Shown here piece after piece: positions 1-6,940 of a DNA stretch of 14,471 nucleotides. The position numbers were made by a program, and so were the translations under genes. The notes under the pieces were generated by a model. The model was not told where the DNA came from, ran no database searches, and saw only the letters and a list, made by a program, of their open reading frames with translations. Within the stretch, counting starts at the first letter, position 1; each line of letters starts with the position of its first letter. This DNA is from Croceibacterium_A sp964439725 (GTDB lineage Bacteria > Pseudomonadota > Alphaproteobacteria > Sphingomonadales > Sphingomonadaceae): positions 1-14,471 of the forward strand of contig CAYTPY010000046.1 of NCBI GenBank assembly GCA_964439725.1, given 5' to 3'.

Positions 1-189
1 CTGGAGGAGCAAGGCATTCCCGCGGGTCCCATCAACACGGTCGAGCAGGCGCTGACCAGTCCGCAGGTGGCCGCGCGCGGCATGATCCTTGACCTTGGCG
101 ACGGATTGAAAGGATTGCGCACCCCGATCCGCTTCTCCGACGCCGAGTTGGCGCCGCCGCAGCGTTCACCGCCGCTAAGCGAAGAGTAG
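1..189 (+). CDS. CaiB/BaiF family CoA-transferase, C-terminal fragment
   Basis: Partial gene: the reading frame is open from base 1 and stops with TAG at 187-189, leaving 62 residues. The segment EEQGIPAGPINTVEQALTSP followed by QVAARGMI, then an L.TPIRFS motif and a PPLSEE-type end, is the typical C-terminus of class III (formyl-CoA/crotonobetainyl-CoA type) CoA-transferases. These cytosolic enzymes move CoA between acyl acids, and family members run to about 380-400 residues. The catalytic Asp lies in the missing N-terminal part, so the substrate cannot be judged. The minus-strand structured RNA at about 250-485 points toward the end of this gene. The family call is firm; the specific activity is unknown. 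Confidence 0.85.
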   Translation: MEEQGIPAGPINTVEQALTSPQVAARGMILDLGDGLKGLRTPIRFSDAELAPPQRSPPLSEE

Positions 190-249
190 CCAAAGCGGAG
201 AACGGGGTAGCGAGGGTCGTCCGAATGGAACGTCGCTTTGCGGAACACG

Positions 250-485
250 CACAAATGAGAAGGGCCGCCCCGGCAGTTGCCAAAGCGACCCTTCGCATGG
301 TCAGCGGTCGATAAGACCGCTCACGAAGCCTTTATCGGCGAAAGATAGATTACCGATAATGCTCCGCGCGGGTCGTCACCGACCTCCCTGCTGAACCATG
401 AGACATCGGATCACCTCCTTTCGCGCTTGAAAGCCACGCCCGCCGTTTCACTGGGGGCCAGGCACGCGTGCACCGCGGGCCTGTC
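250..485 (-). ncRNA. Candidate structured RNA with an 18-codon ORF (unidentified)
   Basis: Read on the minus strand, this stretch is packed with stems, listed here 5' to 3'. GCCCGC 480-475 pairs with 443-438, enclosing CTGG/CCAG (461-451). GGTCG/CGACC is at 384-371. TTATCGG/CCGATAA is at 359-332. AGCGGTC/GACCGCT is at 321-303. AAGGGTCGC/GCGGCCCTT is at 293-260, with an inner GGC/GCC. The last stem contains a G·U pair that is legal only in minus-strand RNA (C·A on the plus strand), which supports the orientation. Bases 289-281 can instead pair perfectly for 9 bp with 240-232, giving a mutually exclusive fold. The RNA ends are guesses: 5' from a weak promoter, 3' from the last strong hairpin, which is followed by only a weak T-run. 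It is not recognisable as tmRNA, SRP RNA, 6S RNA or RNase P. Confidence 0.45.
350..406 (-). CDS. 18-residue small ORF with a full-length 16S-complementary ribosome-binding site
   Basis: ATG at 406-404 and TAA at 352-350 encode MSHGSAGRSVTTRAEHYR. Directly upstream (422-408) is GAAAGGAGGTGATCC, complementary over 15 consecutive bases to the 16S rRNA 3' end. The GGAGG core sits 7 bases before the ATG, an ideal spacing. Such an extended Shine-Dalgarno is far longer than the 4-6 bases usual here, so translation initiation or ribosome capture is very likely. The peptide is basic, with no hydrophobic segment and no obvious run of regulatory codons. The stop codon lies at the edge of the 359-332 hairpin, so translation through the ORF would affect folding. 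It could be a leader peptide or a real small protein; I do not recognise a family. Confidence 0.55.
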   Translation of the reverse strand: MSHGSAGRSVTTRAEHYR

Positions 486-488
486 GCG

Positions 489-517
489 AATGTGAGTCCA
501 CGCGAAGGTTAACGCAA
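489..517 (-). promoter_or_regulatory. Weak candidate promoter for the minus-strand RNA
   Basis: On the minus strand TTGCGT (517-512), 17 bases, then CACATT (494-489) matches each sigma-70 hexamer at only three positions. Transcription would start near 482, about 75 bases before the small ORF. It is proposed mainly because it fits the structured RNA; read-through from the lipoprotein gene upstream (stop at 576) is an alternative. Confidence 0.25.
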
Positions 518-575
518 GTCTTGTATTTGATTCTTTCCCCGTCAGAATAGTCGCTTGGTCGCGAAAAAGAGGCCT

Positions 576-1124
576 TTACCGGCAGTCTTCGATGGCGCGC
601 GTCACTTCTGGATAGGCGGGTACGTAAAGCGTCGGCAGGCCTGTGATCTCGACCGCGAAGCGGCCGCGCGAGAACGCCATAGCATCGAGCAGCGGATCGC
701 GTGCCGGGATTCGGGCAACGATCGTGGGCAAAGGGCCGGGGCTGGGGGTCACCGCGACGCCGCGATCCATCGTCTCGGTGCGGATCGACATCTGCGTGGC
801 GCCGGGCGCGGTTCCGGCGCGCACCAACTCGACCACACCGTTGGGACGGTCGCAGCGCAGGACCAGCAATGCTTCGCTCTGCGGCGGGCCGAAGCGGGCA
901 GCGCCAGCATCGTAGAACCAGTCGCCAGGCGTTTGCGGCGCGTCGATCCAGTTGCCGGCGAAAGGCGGCGGTGTGGGGGACGGCGCGGGAGCGGGTCGTG
1001 GGCCGGGCGCTGGTGCCGGCGTTGGTGTCGCAGGGGGCGCGGGCGGTGCGGGCACGCAGGCTGCGAGCGCCACGCAGGCGATCAAGGCCGAAACTTGCGT
1101 CAGAATGGGGAGGCGATGGCGCAT
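576..1124 (-). CDS. Proline-rich predicted lipoprotein of unknown function
   Basis: A 182-residue protein starting at ATG 1124-1122, chosen because AGGAG lies 8 bases upstream and because a signal peptide begins right there; an open frame runs further upstream to 1220 but looks non-native. Residues 1-22 are a type II signal peptide ending in the lipobox LAAC with the lipid Cys at 23. Residues about 24-55 are a flexible linker of Pro/Ala repeats. The remainder is a compact domain with GDWFYD, an LLVLRCD segment and a C-terminal IEDCR; the two Cys could form a disulfide. It is likely anchored in the envelope. I do not recognise the domain. It is divergent from tlyA with 85 bases between the starts. 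Confidence 0.75.
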   Translation of the reverse strand: MRHRLPILTQVSALIACVALAACVPAPPAPPATPTPAPAPGPRPAPAPSPTPPPFAGNWIDAPQTPGDWFYDAGAARFGPPQSEALLVLRCDRPNGVVELVRAGTAPGATQMSIRTETMDRGVAVTPSPGPLPTIVARIPARDPLLDAMAFSRGRFAVEITGLPTLYVPAYPEVTRAIEDCR

Positions 1125-1209
1125 GAAACGGGCTCCTGCGGTGAACCGGCGATCGGGTAAAGCAACAAGCGCTGGCCTGCCGGGTTTCATCGCCGTATCG
1201 CGCCCTGCG

Positions 1210-1947
1210 ATGACGGCCAAACGACGGATCGATCAGCTGCTGGTGGAACGCGAGCTAGCCGAAAGCCGCGCTCGCGCGCAAGCGCTGGTCATGGCGGGGT
1301 TGGTATTCATCGGCGGAGCACGGATAGACAAACCCGGTCAGCAGGTGCGCAGCGATGCGCAGATCGACGTGCGCGGACGCGATCATCCATGGGTTGGCCG
1401 CGGCGGCGTGAAGCTCGCTCACGCGATTGACCATTTCCACCTCGATCCGAGCGGCGCAGTGGCTATGGATATCGGCAGCTCGACCGGCGGCTTTACCGAA
1501 GTGCTCCTCGAACATGGCGCGGAACATGTCTTCGCGGTCGATGTGGGAACCAACCAACTCGCCTGGAAGCTGCGACAGGATCCCCGCGTGACGGTACTCG
1601 AGCAGACCAATGCGCGCTCCCTCACGGCCGCATCGATAAACCGACCTTGTGATTGGGTGGTATGCGATGCTTCGTTCATCGGTCTGGCGAAAGTGCTCGA
1701 GGTGCCGCTCGCGCTGGCGGCGCCGACCTGCACGCTCGTGGCCCTGATCAAGCCGCAGTTCGAAGTGCGCCGCGAGGAAGTTGGCAAAGGCGGTATCGTT
1801 CGTGATCCGGATTTGCACGAGCGCGTCTGCGCCGAAGTGCAGGCATGGTTGGAGACCGGCAGCTGGACGGTCCTTGGGATCACCGAAAGCCCGATCACCG
1901 GCAGCGAAGGGAACGTGGAATTCCTGGTGGCAGCACAGCGCGGCTGA
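1210..1947 (+). CDS. tlyA: TlyA family rRNA (cytidine-2'-O)-methyltransferase
   Basis: A 245-residue protein with the TlyA layout. An N-terminal S4 RNA-binding domain (about 3-62, RIDQLLVERELAESRARAQA) is followed by a Rossmann methyltransferase domain with the SAM-binding loop DIGSSTGGFTEVLL (87-100). The FtsJ-like catalytic tetrad is present: K69 (GGVKL), D154 (CDASF), K181 (IKPQFE) and E237 (GNVEF). The family 2'-O-methylates cytidines in rRNA (16S C1409 and 23S C1920 in mycobacteria), which makes ribosomes sensitive to capreomycin; it is often misnamed hemolysin A. ATG 1210 begins the conserved start TAKRRIDQLL; no clear ribosome-binding site precedes it, and the frame stays open further upstream. 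Confidence 0.93.
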   Translation: MTAKRRIDQLLVERELAESRARAQALVMAGLVFIGGARIDKPGQQVRSDAQIDVRGRDHPWVGRGGVKLAHAIDHFHLDPSGAVAMDIGSSTGGFTEVLLEHGAEHVFAVDVGTNQLAWKLRQDPRVTVLEQTNARSLTAASINRPCDWVVCDASFIGLAKVLEVPLALAAPTCTLVALIKPQFEVRREEVGKGGIVRDPDLHERVCAEVQAWLETGSWTVLGITESPITGSEGNVEFLVAAQRG

Positions 1948-1977
1948 TTGCACCGCGGTCGACCACTCGCTTATAGC
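1948..1977 (+). promoter_or_regulatory. Possible promoter for tspO
   Basis: TTGCAC (1948-1953), 18 bases, then TATAGC (1972-1977), beginning immediately after the tlyA stop. The -10 box matches the consensus at four of six positions and the -35 at three. It would give a leader of about 20 bases before the tspO start at 2004. This is pattern matching only. Confidence 0.3.
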
Positions 1978-2003
1978 CTGAGGCGAATCGGCCTGGAGCT
2001 CAG

Positions 2004-2558
2004 ATGAACCGCCTCGCCTCGCCTGCGCAGCTACGCGCCAGCTTCATCCGCTGGGCGCTGTTCCTTGTGCCGGCAGTGACATTGCTAGGCTATCTGTCGG
2101 GATCGGTCGGCGGAGAAGCGGCAAACGATCCCTGGTTCGTCGCACTCGACAAGCCCGCGCTGTTCCCGCCTCCAGCCACATTCGGAATTGTCTGGGCCAT
2201 CCTCTACATCTTGATGGGTTTCGCGGCGGCGATGGTCTGCGCCGCCTGGGGGTCGCGCTACCGGGTCCCGGCGATCCTGGCCTTCGTGCTCCAACTGCTG
2301 ATCAACCTGGCATGGAGCCCGGTGTTCTTCGGTGAGCACGAGATGACGTTCGCGCTTTATGTGATCCTAGCGCTGGATATTGCCGTCGCCGTCACCATTC
2401 TGCTGTTCTGGCGGGTCCGGCGCATAGCTGCTTTGCTTCTGCTGCCATACTTGGCGTGGATACTCTTCGCGACCGTGCTGAATTATCAATTCATCCAGCT
2501 CAATCCCGGCGCGGACGGGGCGGAGGACTCTCATGCAGTTCAAAGGATCGAGCTATAG
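2004..2558 (+). CDS. tspO: TspO/MBR family membrane protein
   Basis: A 184-residue, five-helix inner (or outer) membrane protein. Signature segments are W44..LDKPALFPPP (44-57), FGIVWAILYILMG (60-72), NLAWSPVFFG (101-110) and LLLPYLAWILFATVLNYQ (145-162), all typical of TspO. Bacterial homologues of the mitochondrial translocator protein bind porphyrins and cholesterol-like ligands; in Rhodobacter TspO modulates photosynthesis gene expression. GGAG sits 7 bases before the ATG. Residues 1-18 are a somewhat long N-terminal extension and the last 15 residues a hydrophilic tail. It lies 56 bases after tlyA with no overlap, so a functional link to its neighbours is not evident. Confidence 0.93.
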   Translation: MNRLASPAQLRASFIRWALFLVPAVTLLGYLSGSVGGEAANDPWFVALDKPALFPPPATFGIVWAILYILMGFAAAMVCAAWGSRYRVPAILAFVLQLLINLAWSPVFFGEHEMTFALYVILALDIAVAVTILLFWRVRRIAALLLLPYLAWILFATVLNYQFIQLNPGADGAEDSHAVQRIEL

Positions 2559-2595
2559 GCTTGCGCCCGTCCGCGGCTGAAGCCACATAGCTGCC

Positions 2596-2844
2596 ATGCA
2601 AAGCGAAAACCCTTTGATCGCCGATTTCGTCAAGCTGGCCAACGCGGCTGCAGGCACTTTCGCCGGGATGACCCGCGAGGCCCGTGAAGGCGCGCGTGAG
2701 CGGATGAAGGAAGCTCTCGGCGGATTGGACTTCGTCTCGCGGGAGGAGTTCGATGCCGTTAAGGACATGGCGAGCCGCGCGCGGGAAGAGAATGCCAAAC
2801 TCGAGGCGCGCTTGGCGGCCTTGGAAGCCAAGCTCACCCAATAA
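2596..2844 (+). CDS. ubiK: UbiK-type accessory factor (BMFP/YqiC family)
   Basis: An 82-residue protein with the BMFP plan: an amphipathic N-terminal half rich in small residues (about 8-40, with FVKLANAAAGTFAGM) and a C-terminal coiled coil (about 48-80) with regular Leu/Ala heptads ending in LEARLAALEAKLTQ. The SREEFDAVK motif joins the two. UbiK binds UbiJ and helps ubiquinone biosynthesis under oxygen; the family is trimeric and associates with membranes. No ribosome-binding site is visible before ATG 2596, and a CATAGC at 2586-2591 suggests a possibly leaderless transcript. It ends 40 bases before recO. Confidence 0.85.
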   Translation: MQSENPLIADFVKLANAAAGTFAGMTREAREGARERMKEALGGLDFVSREEFDAVKDMASRAREENAKLEARLAALEAKLTQ

Positions 2845-2884
2845 GCTGCTCGTTATGTCCGGATGCCGCGTGTAAACCGCGCCG

Positions 2885-3484
2885 GTGCATCTTCGTGCCC
2901 CTGCCGTAGTGATCGCAGCTCGTCCGCATGGCGAGACGGCCGTCGTGGCGCGCATGCTGACGAGGGAGTTCGGATCGGTCGCTGGCTACGTCGCTGGCGG
3001 TCGCGGCCGGCAGTTGAGGCCGGTGGTCATCCCCGGCAACCTGGTCGAGTTGCAACTTTCGGCTCGTACCGAAAGCCAGTTGCCATTCGCGAAGCTCGAG
3101 TTGCTCGAAAGCCGCGGTCCCTGGATCGCCGAACCGCTCGCGGCCGCGGCGATTACCTGGGCCTGTGCGCTGACTGCAACGGCGCTTCCCGAACGACAGC
3201 CCTATCCCACGCTCTATGAGGCGCTGACCGGCCTCCTTGGTGCCGTCTGTCATGCGGCGTCGGCACGCGCTTGGCTCGGCGCGCTGGTCGGATATGAAAC
3301 GTTGGTCTTGCGTGAGCTTGGTTATGGAGGGGGCGAGGGGCGGGAGCGCGACTTCGATGAAGCTCTCGCTGCGATGGACCGGCTGGGCCAGCCACTCGAC
3401 CACTACCTGCTTGCCGACCGGAGCGGCGATGTTATGGCCGCGCGCTCTCGACTGCGTGAACTCCTGGGACGGATTGTGACATGA
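2885..3484 (+). CDS. recO: DNA repair protein RecO
   Basis: A 199-residue protein starting at GTG 2885 with the RecO N-terminal OB-fold (residues 1-80: MHLRAPAVVIAARPHGETAV, then GLVAGYVAGG-like and NLVELQL segments), followed by the helical C-terminal domain with YPTLYEALTGLL and LLRELGYG-like stretches. RecO works with RecR to load RecA at gaps in SSB-coated DNA (RecF pathway). It is shorter than the usual 230-250 residues and has only two Cys, so the four-Cys zinc module of many RecO proteins is absent. The GTG start fits the family N-terminus though no ribosome-binding site is evident. Its TGA overlaps the leuB ATG by four bases (ATGA), implying coupled translation. Confidence 0.9.
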   Translation: MHLRAPAVVIAARPHGETAVVARMLTREFGSVAGYVAGGRGRQLRPVVIPGNLVELQLSARTESQLPFAKLELLESRGPWIAEPLAAAAITWACALTATALPERQPYPTLYEALTGLLGAVCHAASARAWLGALVGYETLVLRELGYGGGEGRERDFDEALAAMDRLGQPLDHYLLADRSGDVMAARSRLRELLGRIVT

Positions 3485-4539
3485 AGATCGCCTGCCTGGC
3501 CGGAGACGGCATTGGCCCTGAAATAATGGCCGAAGCGCGCCGCGTGCTGAACGCGTTGGACTTGCCAGAATTGACGGTGTGGGAAGGCGACGTGGGTGGG
3601 ATCGGCTACAGGCGCCACGGTCATCCGCTTCCATCAGAGACCCTCGAGATGGCCAAAGCTGCTGACGCCGTGCTGTTCGGCGCCGTTGGCGATCCATCGT
3701 GCGATGCGCTGGAACGCCATCTGCGCCCGGAGCAGGCCATCCTCGGCTTGCGGCAAGCCCTGGGGCTATTCGCCAACCTCCGACCGGCGACGATGTTCGC
3801 GGGTCTCGAGGACCTTTCGGCGTTGCGCCCCGAAGTGGCTGGCGCGATCGACCTGCTGATTGTTCGCGAGTTGAACGGCGACGTTTACTTTGGTGAGAAG
3901 GCGATCCGAACGCTTGAGGATGGCCGCCGGCAGGGTTTCGACTTCATGTCGTATGCCGAAGACGAAGTGCGGCGCATCGCTCACATTGCGTTCCGCGCTG
4001 CGCAGAGCCGCAAGAAGCGACTGTGCAGCGTGGACAAAGCCAATGTCTTGGAAACCAGCCAGTTATGGCGCGAAGTCGTGATCGAAGTTGCGGCCGAATA
4101 CCCAGACATCGAGCTTAGTCACATGTATGTGGACAACGCAGCGATGCAGCTAGTACGCAATCCTGGACAATTCGACGTTGTGGTGACCGGCAACTTGTTC
4201 GGCGACATCCTGTCCGATCAGGCCAGCATGTGCGTCGGTTCGATCGGGTTGCTCGCCAGCGCTTCTCTCGGCGAAGAGCAGACTGAGTTCGGGACCAAGG
4301 GGCTCTACGAACCCATTCACGGCAGTGCGCCGGATATCGCCGGGCAAGGCAAGGCGAACCCGATGGCGATGATCCTCAGCCTCGCGATGATGCTGCGGCA
4401 CAGTTTCGGGCGCGAGGCCGATGCGGTCCGCGTCGAGAAGGCGGTGGCGCTGGCATTGGCGGATGGAGTTAAGGGCGCCGACTTAGGCGGAACGGCACTG
4501 ACGCGCGACATTGGTGAGGCGGTGATTGCCCGTCTGTGA
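3481..4539 (+). CDS. leuB: 3-isopropylmalate dehydrogenase
   Basis: A 352-residue cytosolic enzyme of leucine biosynthesis that oxidises and decarboxylates (2R,3S)-3-isopropylmalate to 2-oxoisocaproate with NAD+ and Mg2+/Mn2+. Visible family residues: GDGIGPEI (8-15), substrate arginines R91 and R101 (LGLRQALGLFANLRP) and R129 (VRELNGDVYFGE, Tyr136), catalytic Lys186 (DKANVLETS), metal-binding D218 (MYVDNAAMQLV), D242 and D246 (FGDILSDQAS). The NAD loop HGSAPDIAGQGKANP starts at 280, with Asp285 favouring NAD over NADP. Length is normal. It lies apart from leuA/leuC/leuD and is translationally coupled to recO; the next gene probably starts inside its last codons. Confidence 0.97.
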   Translation: MKIACLAGDGIGPEIMAEARRVLNALDLPELTVWEGDVGGIGYRRHGHPLPSETLEMAKAADAVLFGAVGDPSCDALERHLRPEQAILGLRQALGLFANLRPATMFAGLEDLSALRPEVAGAIDLLIVRELNGDVYFGEKAIRTLEDGRRQGFDFMSYAEDEVRRIAHIAFRAAQSRKKRLCSVDKANVLETSQLWREVVIEVAAEYPDIELSHMYVDNAAMQLVRNPGQFDVVVTGNLFGDILSDQASMCVGSIGLLASASLGEEQTEFGTKGLYEPIHGSAPDIAGQGKANPMAMILSLAMMLRHSFGREADAVRVEKAVALALADGVKGADLGGTALTRDIGEAVIARL

Positions 4540-5668
4540 GCCAGGTACAAGGCCGCCGCTCGAGTTGGCGGTGGTTCTGCCGACCTACAACGAGGCTCTC
4601 AATGTCGCGCCAGTGATCGCGGCGCTTGAAATTGCTCTTGGGCGCACCGGCTGGGAAGCAATTTTCGTCGACGATGATAGCACCGACGGCACTTCGGACG
4701 AAGTGCGCAGAATTGCAGAAACAGATCGGCGCATCCGTATTATCCAGCGCTTCGGTCGGCGCGGCTTGGCCAGCGCGGCAATCGAGGGGATATGCGCCAC
4801 TGCGGCGCCGGTCGTCGCGGTGATGGACGCAGACTTGCAGCATGATCCTGGCCTGCTCCCGCAGATGCTCGCTGCAATCCATCGGGATGAATGCGACGTG
4901 GCGGTCGCATCGCGGTTCATGTCAGGGGCGAGCACGGCGGACTGGAACCGGCCGGACCGTGAAAAGGCATCGGCGCTGGCCAACCGCCTCGCCCGACAGG
5001 TGACCGGCGTCGCGCTGACGGATCCGATGAGCGGTTTCTTCATGATCCGCAGCGACGCAGTGCGACGCGATGCCGCACGTTTATCGGGGATCGGCTTCAA
5101 GATTCTGCTCGACATCCTGGCGACGGCCGACCCGCCTTTGCGCGTGCGCGAATTTCCGTTGCGCTTCGCGGCGCGCGCGCAAGGGGAGAGCAAGCTCGAC
5201 CGCACGGTGGTGTTCGAGTTCCTGGTCGGGCTCTACGACAAATGGCTGGGGCGCATCGTCCCGACGCGCTATGCGTTGTTTGGCACGATCGGTGCCTTCG
5301 GCGTGGTGGTCCATATGGCCGTGCTCGGCCTATTTCTGACCATCTTCGGCGGCCGTTTCGCGGATCAGATCACCGGCTTTGAGGTGGGTCAGACGCTCGC
5401 CGCGTTGGTCGCGATGACTTTCAACTTCGTGCTCAATAACGCGCTGACTTACGCCGACCAGCGCCTGCGCGGCACGGCTGCCCTGTTGCGCGGATGGCTC
5501 AAGTTCGCGGCCACCTGTTCGGTCGGACTGCTGACCAATGTCGGGGTGGCAACGGTTCTCGTCCGGGCCGGAATCCCCGCTTATGTTGCAGCTCTGGCAG
5601 GCGTGGTGGTCGGCTCGGTCTGGAACTACGCATTGTCGAGCCGCTTCGTCTGGGGGCGGTTTCGCTGA
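4526..5668 (+). CDS. GT2 polyprenyl-phosphate glycosyltransferase fused to a GtrA membrane domain
   Basis: A 380-residue fusion. Residues about 13-240 form a GT-A domain of the DPM1/GtrB type: VVLPTYNEALN (17-26), VDDDSTDGT (48-56), the DAD metal motif at 101-103 followed by LQHDP, DPMSGFFM (166-173) and FKILLDIL (191-198). Residues about 245-378 are a GtrA domain with four membrane helices and the hallmark NFVLNNALTYADQ (300-311). GT2 members move a sugar from a nucleotide donor to undecaprenyl phosphate; GtrA domains are proposed to help flip the lipid-sugar. TTG 4526 is the first possible in-frame start (an in-frame TGA precedes it) and overlaps leuB by 14 bases; GAGGCGG lies just upstream. 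Its stop is 3 bases from the stop of the convergent PMT-like gene, a likely pathway partner. Confidence 0.9.
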   Translation: MPVCEPGTRPPLELAVVLPTYNEALNVAPVIAALEIALGRTGWEAIFVDDDSTDGTSDEVRRIAETDRRIRIIQRFGRRGLASAAIEGICATAAPVVAVMDADLQHDPGLLPQMLAAIHRDECDVAVASRFMSGASTADWNRPDREKASALANRLARQVTGVALTDPMSGFFMIRSDAVRRDAARLSGIGFKILLDILATADPPLRVREFPLRFAARAQGESKLDRTVVFEFLVGLYDKWLGRIVPTRYALFGTIGAFGVVVHMAVLGLFLTIFGGRFADQITGFEVGQTLAALVAMTFNFVLNNALTYADQRLRGTAALLRGWLKFAATCSVGLLTNVGVATVLVRAGIPAYVAALAGVVVGSVWNYALSSRFVWGRFR

Positions 5669-5671
5669 TTT

Positions 5672-6940
5672 TCAGCGCCAGCTGTCGAGCCAAGTGTACC
5701 GCGTGAACGCTTGGCTGTTTTCCAGCGGCGCGGCCGACAGGATCGGCCAGAAATAGACGAACATCGCGCAAGCCGCCGCGAGCGTGGCTAAAACCAACTT
5801 GCGCCAGCCATGCTCCCACAATTCACCGAGCGCCAACGCCAGACCAGCCATCAGAAAGCAGCTCGGTAGCAGATAGTGGTAGTAGAATTGTACCGGCTTA
5901 GGCGCCACGATCCACATACCCAGGCTGATCACATATAGGCCCACGACCGCCAAGGCATCACCGCGCTTGCGGGCCAGGCCGGCCCAGGCGCACCACATCA
6001 TCGCTGGAAGACCAAGCAGCACCGTCAGCGGGTTACCGATCAGCATTACGCCGCGGTGCGCACCGTCGATCGGCTCGTAAAGGTACCAGATCGCTCGCAG
6101 GTTCAAGACCCATTCGTACCATACGCTTTGGTAGGTGTGCGGCTCGACCACTCGCTCCTGCAACGACAGCATGCGGTGCTGGAGTTCGAACAAGGCAGAA
6201 GGCTCAACTGCCCCTTCTTTGAGAAAGGCGAAGGGCAGAAAGCTGAGGAAATAGACCGCCAGCGGCAGCAGGCCGAGCCAAAGCCCCGCTTCGAGCAGCG
6301 ACATACCCCGGACAGGGGGGAGCCGCGCGTGGAGCAGGAAGTCCCAGCCAGCTAAACGTACGCGAACCGCGAGGAAGGCGAGACCCGGCAGGACGGCCAA
6401 CGGTATAGCGTTCCACTTGGTGGCCATCGCTGCGCCAAGTGCCGCACCCGCGATGACCAGGCGCCATCGCGCGGTTTCATTTTCGCGCAAGGCACCGGCG
6501 CACATCCACAATGCAATGAGCAGGAAGCCGGCCATAATGCCGTCGAGCATCGCGATGCGCGCATGAACGAGCAACGGGAAGGCGGTCACCAGCAGAACGC
6601 CCGTCGCCAGACTGACAAATCGAGAGCCGCTGCCGAACCACATGGCGCGCATGGCTGCAAACAACCCAAGCACGGCAAGAGCGACAGAGAACAGGCGCCA
6701 CCCCAGTGGTTTATCGCCGAACAGGGCAATGCCGAGGGCCATGAGTTCTTTGCCAAGCGGCGGGTGCTCGGGATTTCCCAGATATGAGAGATCGAGTAGC
6801 GCCCGGGCTGCCGGCAGATAGTGAACCTCGTCGAAAAACGGGGTGGACGGCACAGTCAGACGCACTGAGCACAGCGCCAGAAACAAGGCTGTCAGGGCGA
6901 TCGTCAATCCTATCGGATCACGAGGGTGGGCAGGGCGCAT
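5672..6940 (-). CDS. PMT/GT39-type lipid carrier-dependent membrane glycosyltransferase
   Basis: A 422-residue polytopic inner-membrane protein with about ten hydrophobic segments. After the first helix comes the GT-C acidic pair FFDEVHY (D37, E38), then NPEHPPLGK (56-64), both diagnostic of protein O-mannosyltransferases and ArnT-like enzymes. Later landmarks are ATKWNAIPLA, HTYQSVWYEW and FYYHYLLPS. Such enzymes take a sugar (mannose or similar) from polyprenyl phosphate on the outer face of the membrane and give it to a protein or glycolipid. ATG 6940 is preferred because family N-termini begin near here; an in-frame TTG at 6973 would add 11 residues. The neighbouring convergent GT2-GtrA gene could make its donor. 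The acceptor is unknown. Confidence 0.9.
   Translation of the reverse strand: MRPAHPRDPIGLTIALTALFLALCSVRLTVPSTPFFDEVHYLPAARALLDLSYLGNPEHPPLGKELMALGIALFGDKPLGWRLFSVALAVLGLFAAMRAMWFGSGSRFVSLATGVLLVTAFPLLVHARIAMLDGIMAGFLLIALWMCAGALRENETARWRLVIAGAALGAAMATKWNAIPLAVLPGLAFLAVRVRLAGWDFLLHARLPPVRGMSLLEAGLWLGLLPLAVYFLSFLPFAFLKEGAVEPSALFELQHRMLSLQERVVEPHTYQSVWYEWVLNLRAIWYLYEPIDGAHRGVMLIGNPLTVLLGLPAMMWCAWAGLARKRGDALAVVGLYVISLGMWIVAPKPVQFYYHYLLPSCFLMAGLALALGELWEHGWRKLVLATLAAACAMFVYFWPILSAAPLENSQAFTRYTWLDSWR

Noticed and set aside
408..422. Possible 16S rRNA 3' end on the plus strand
   Set aside because: Only 15 bases match; the preceding bases do not resemble helix 45 or the rest of 16S. An ATG at ideal distance on the other strand explains the match as a ribosome-binding site.
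560..575. Terminator after the lipoprotein gene on the minus strand
   Set aside because: There is a T-run (CTCTTTTT) but the preceding GCC/GGC stem is only three base pairs.
555..1160. 201-residue plus-strand frame opposite the lipoprotein gene
   Set aside because: Arg/Gly/Cys-rich translation typical of antisense GC-rich frames; the minus frame has a ribosome-binding site, signal peptide and lipobox.
2834..3697. 287-residue minus-strand frame spanning recO and leuB
   Set aside because: It crosses two well-supported genes and its translation is Arg/Gln-rich without domain features.
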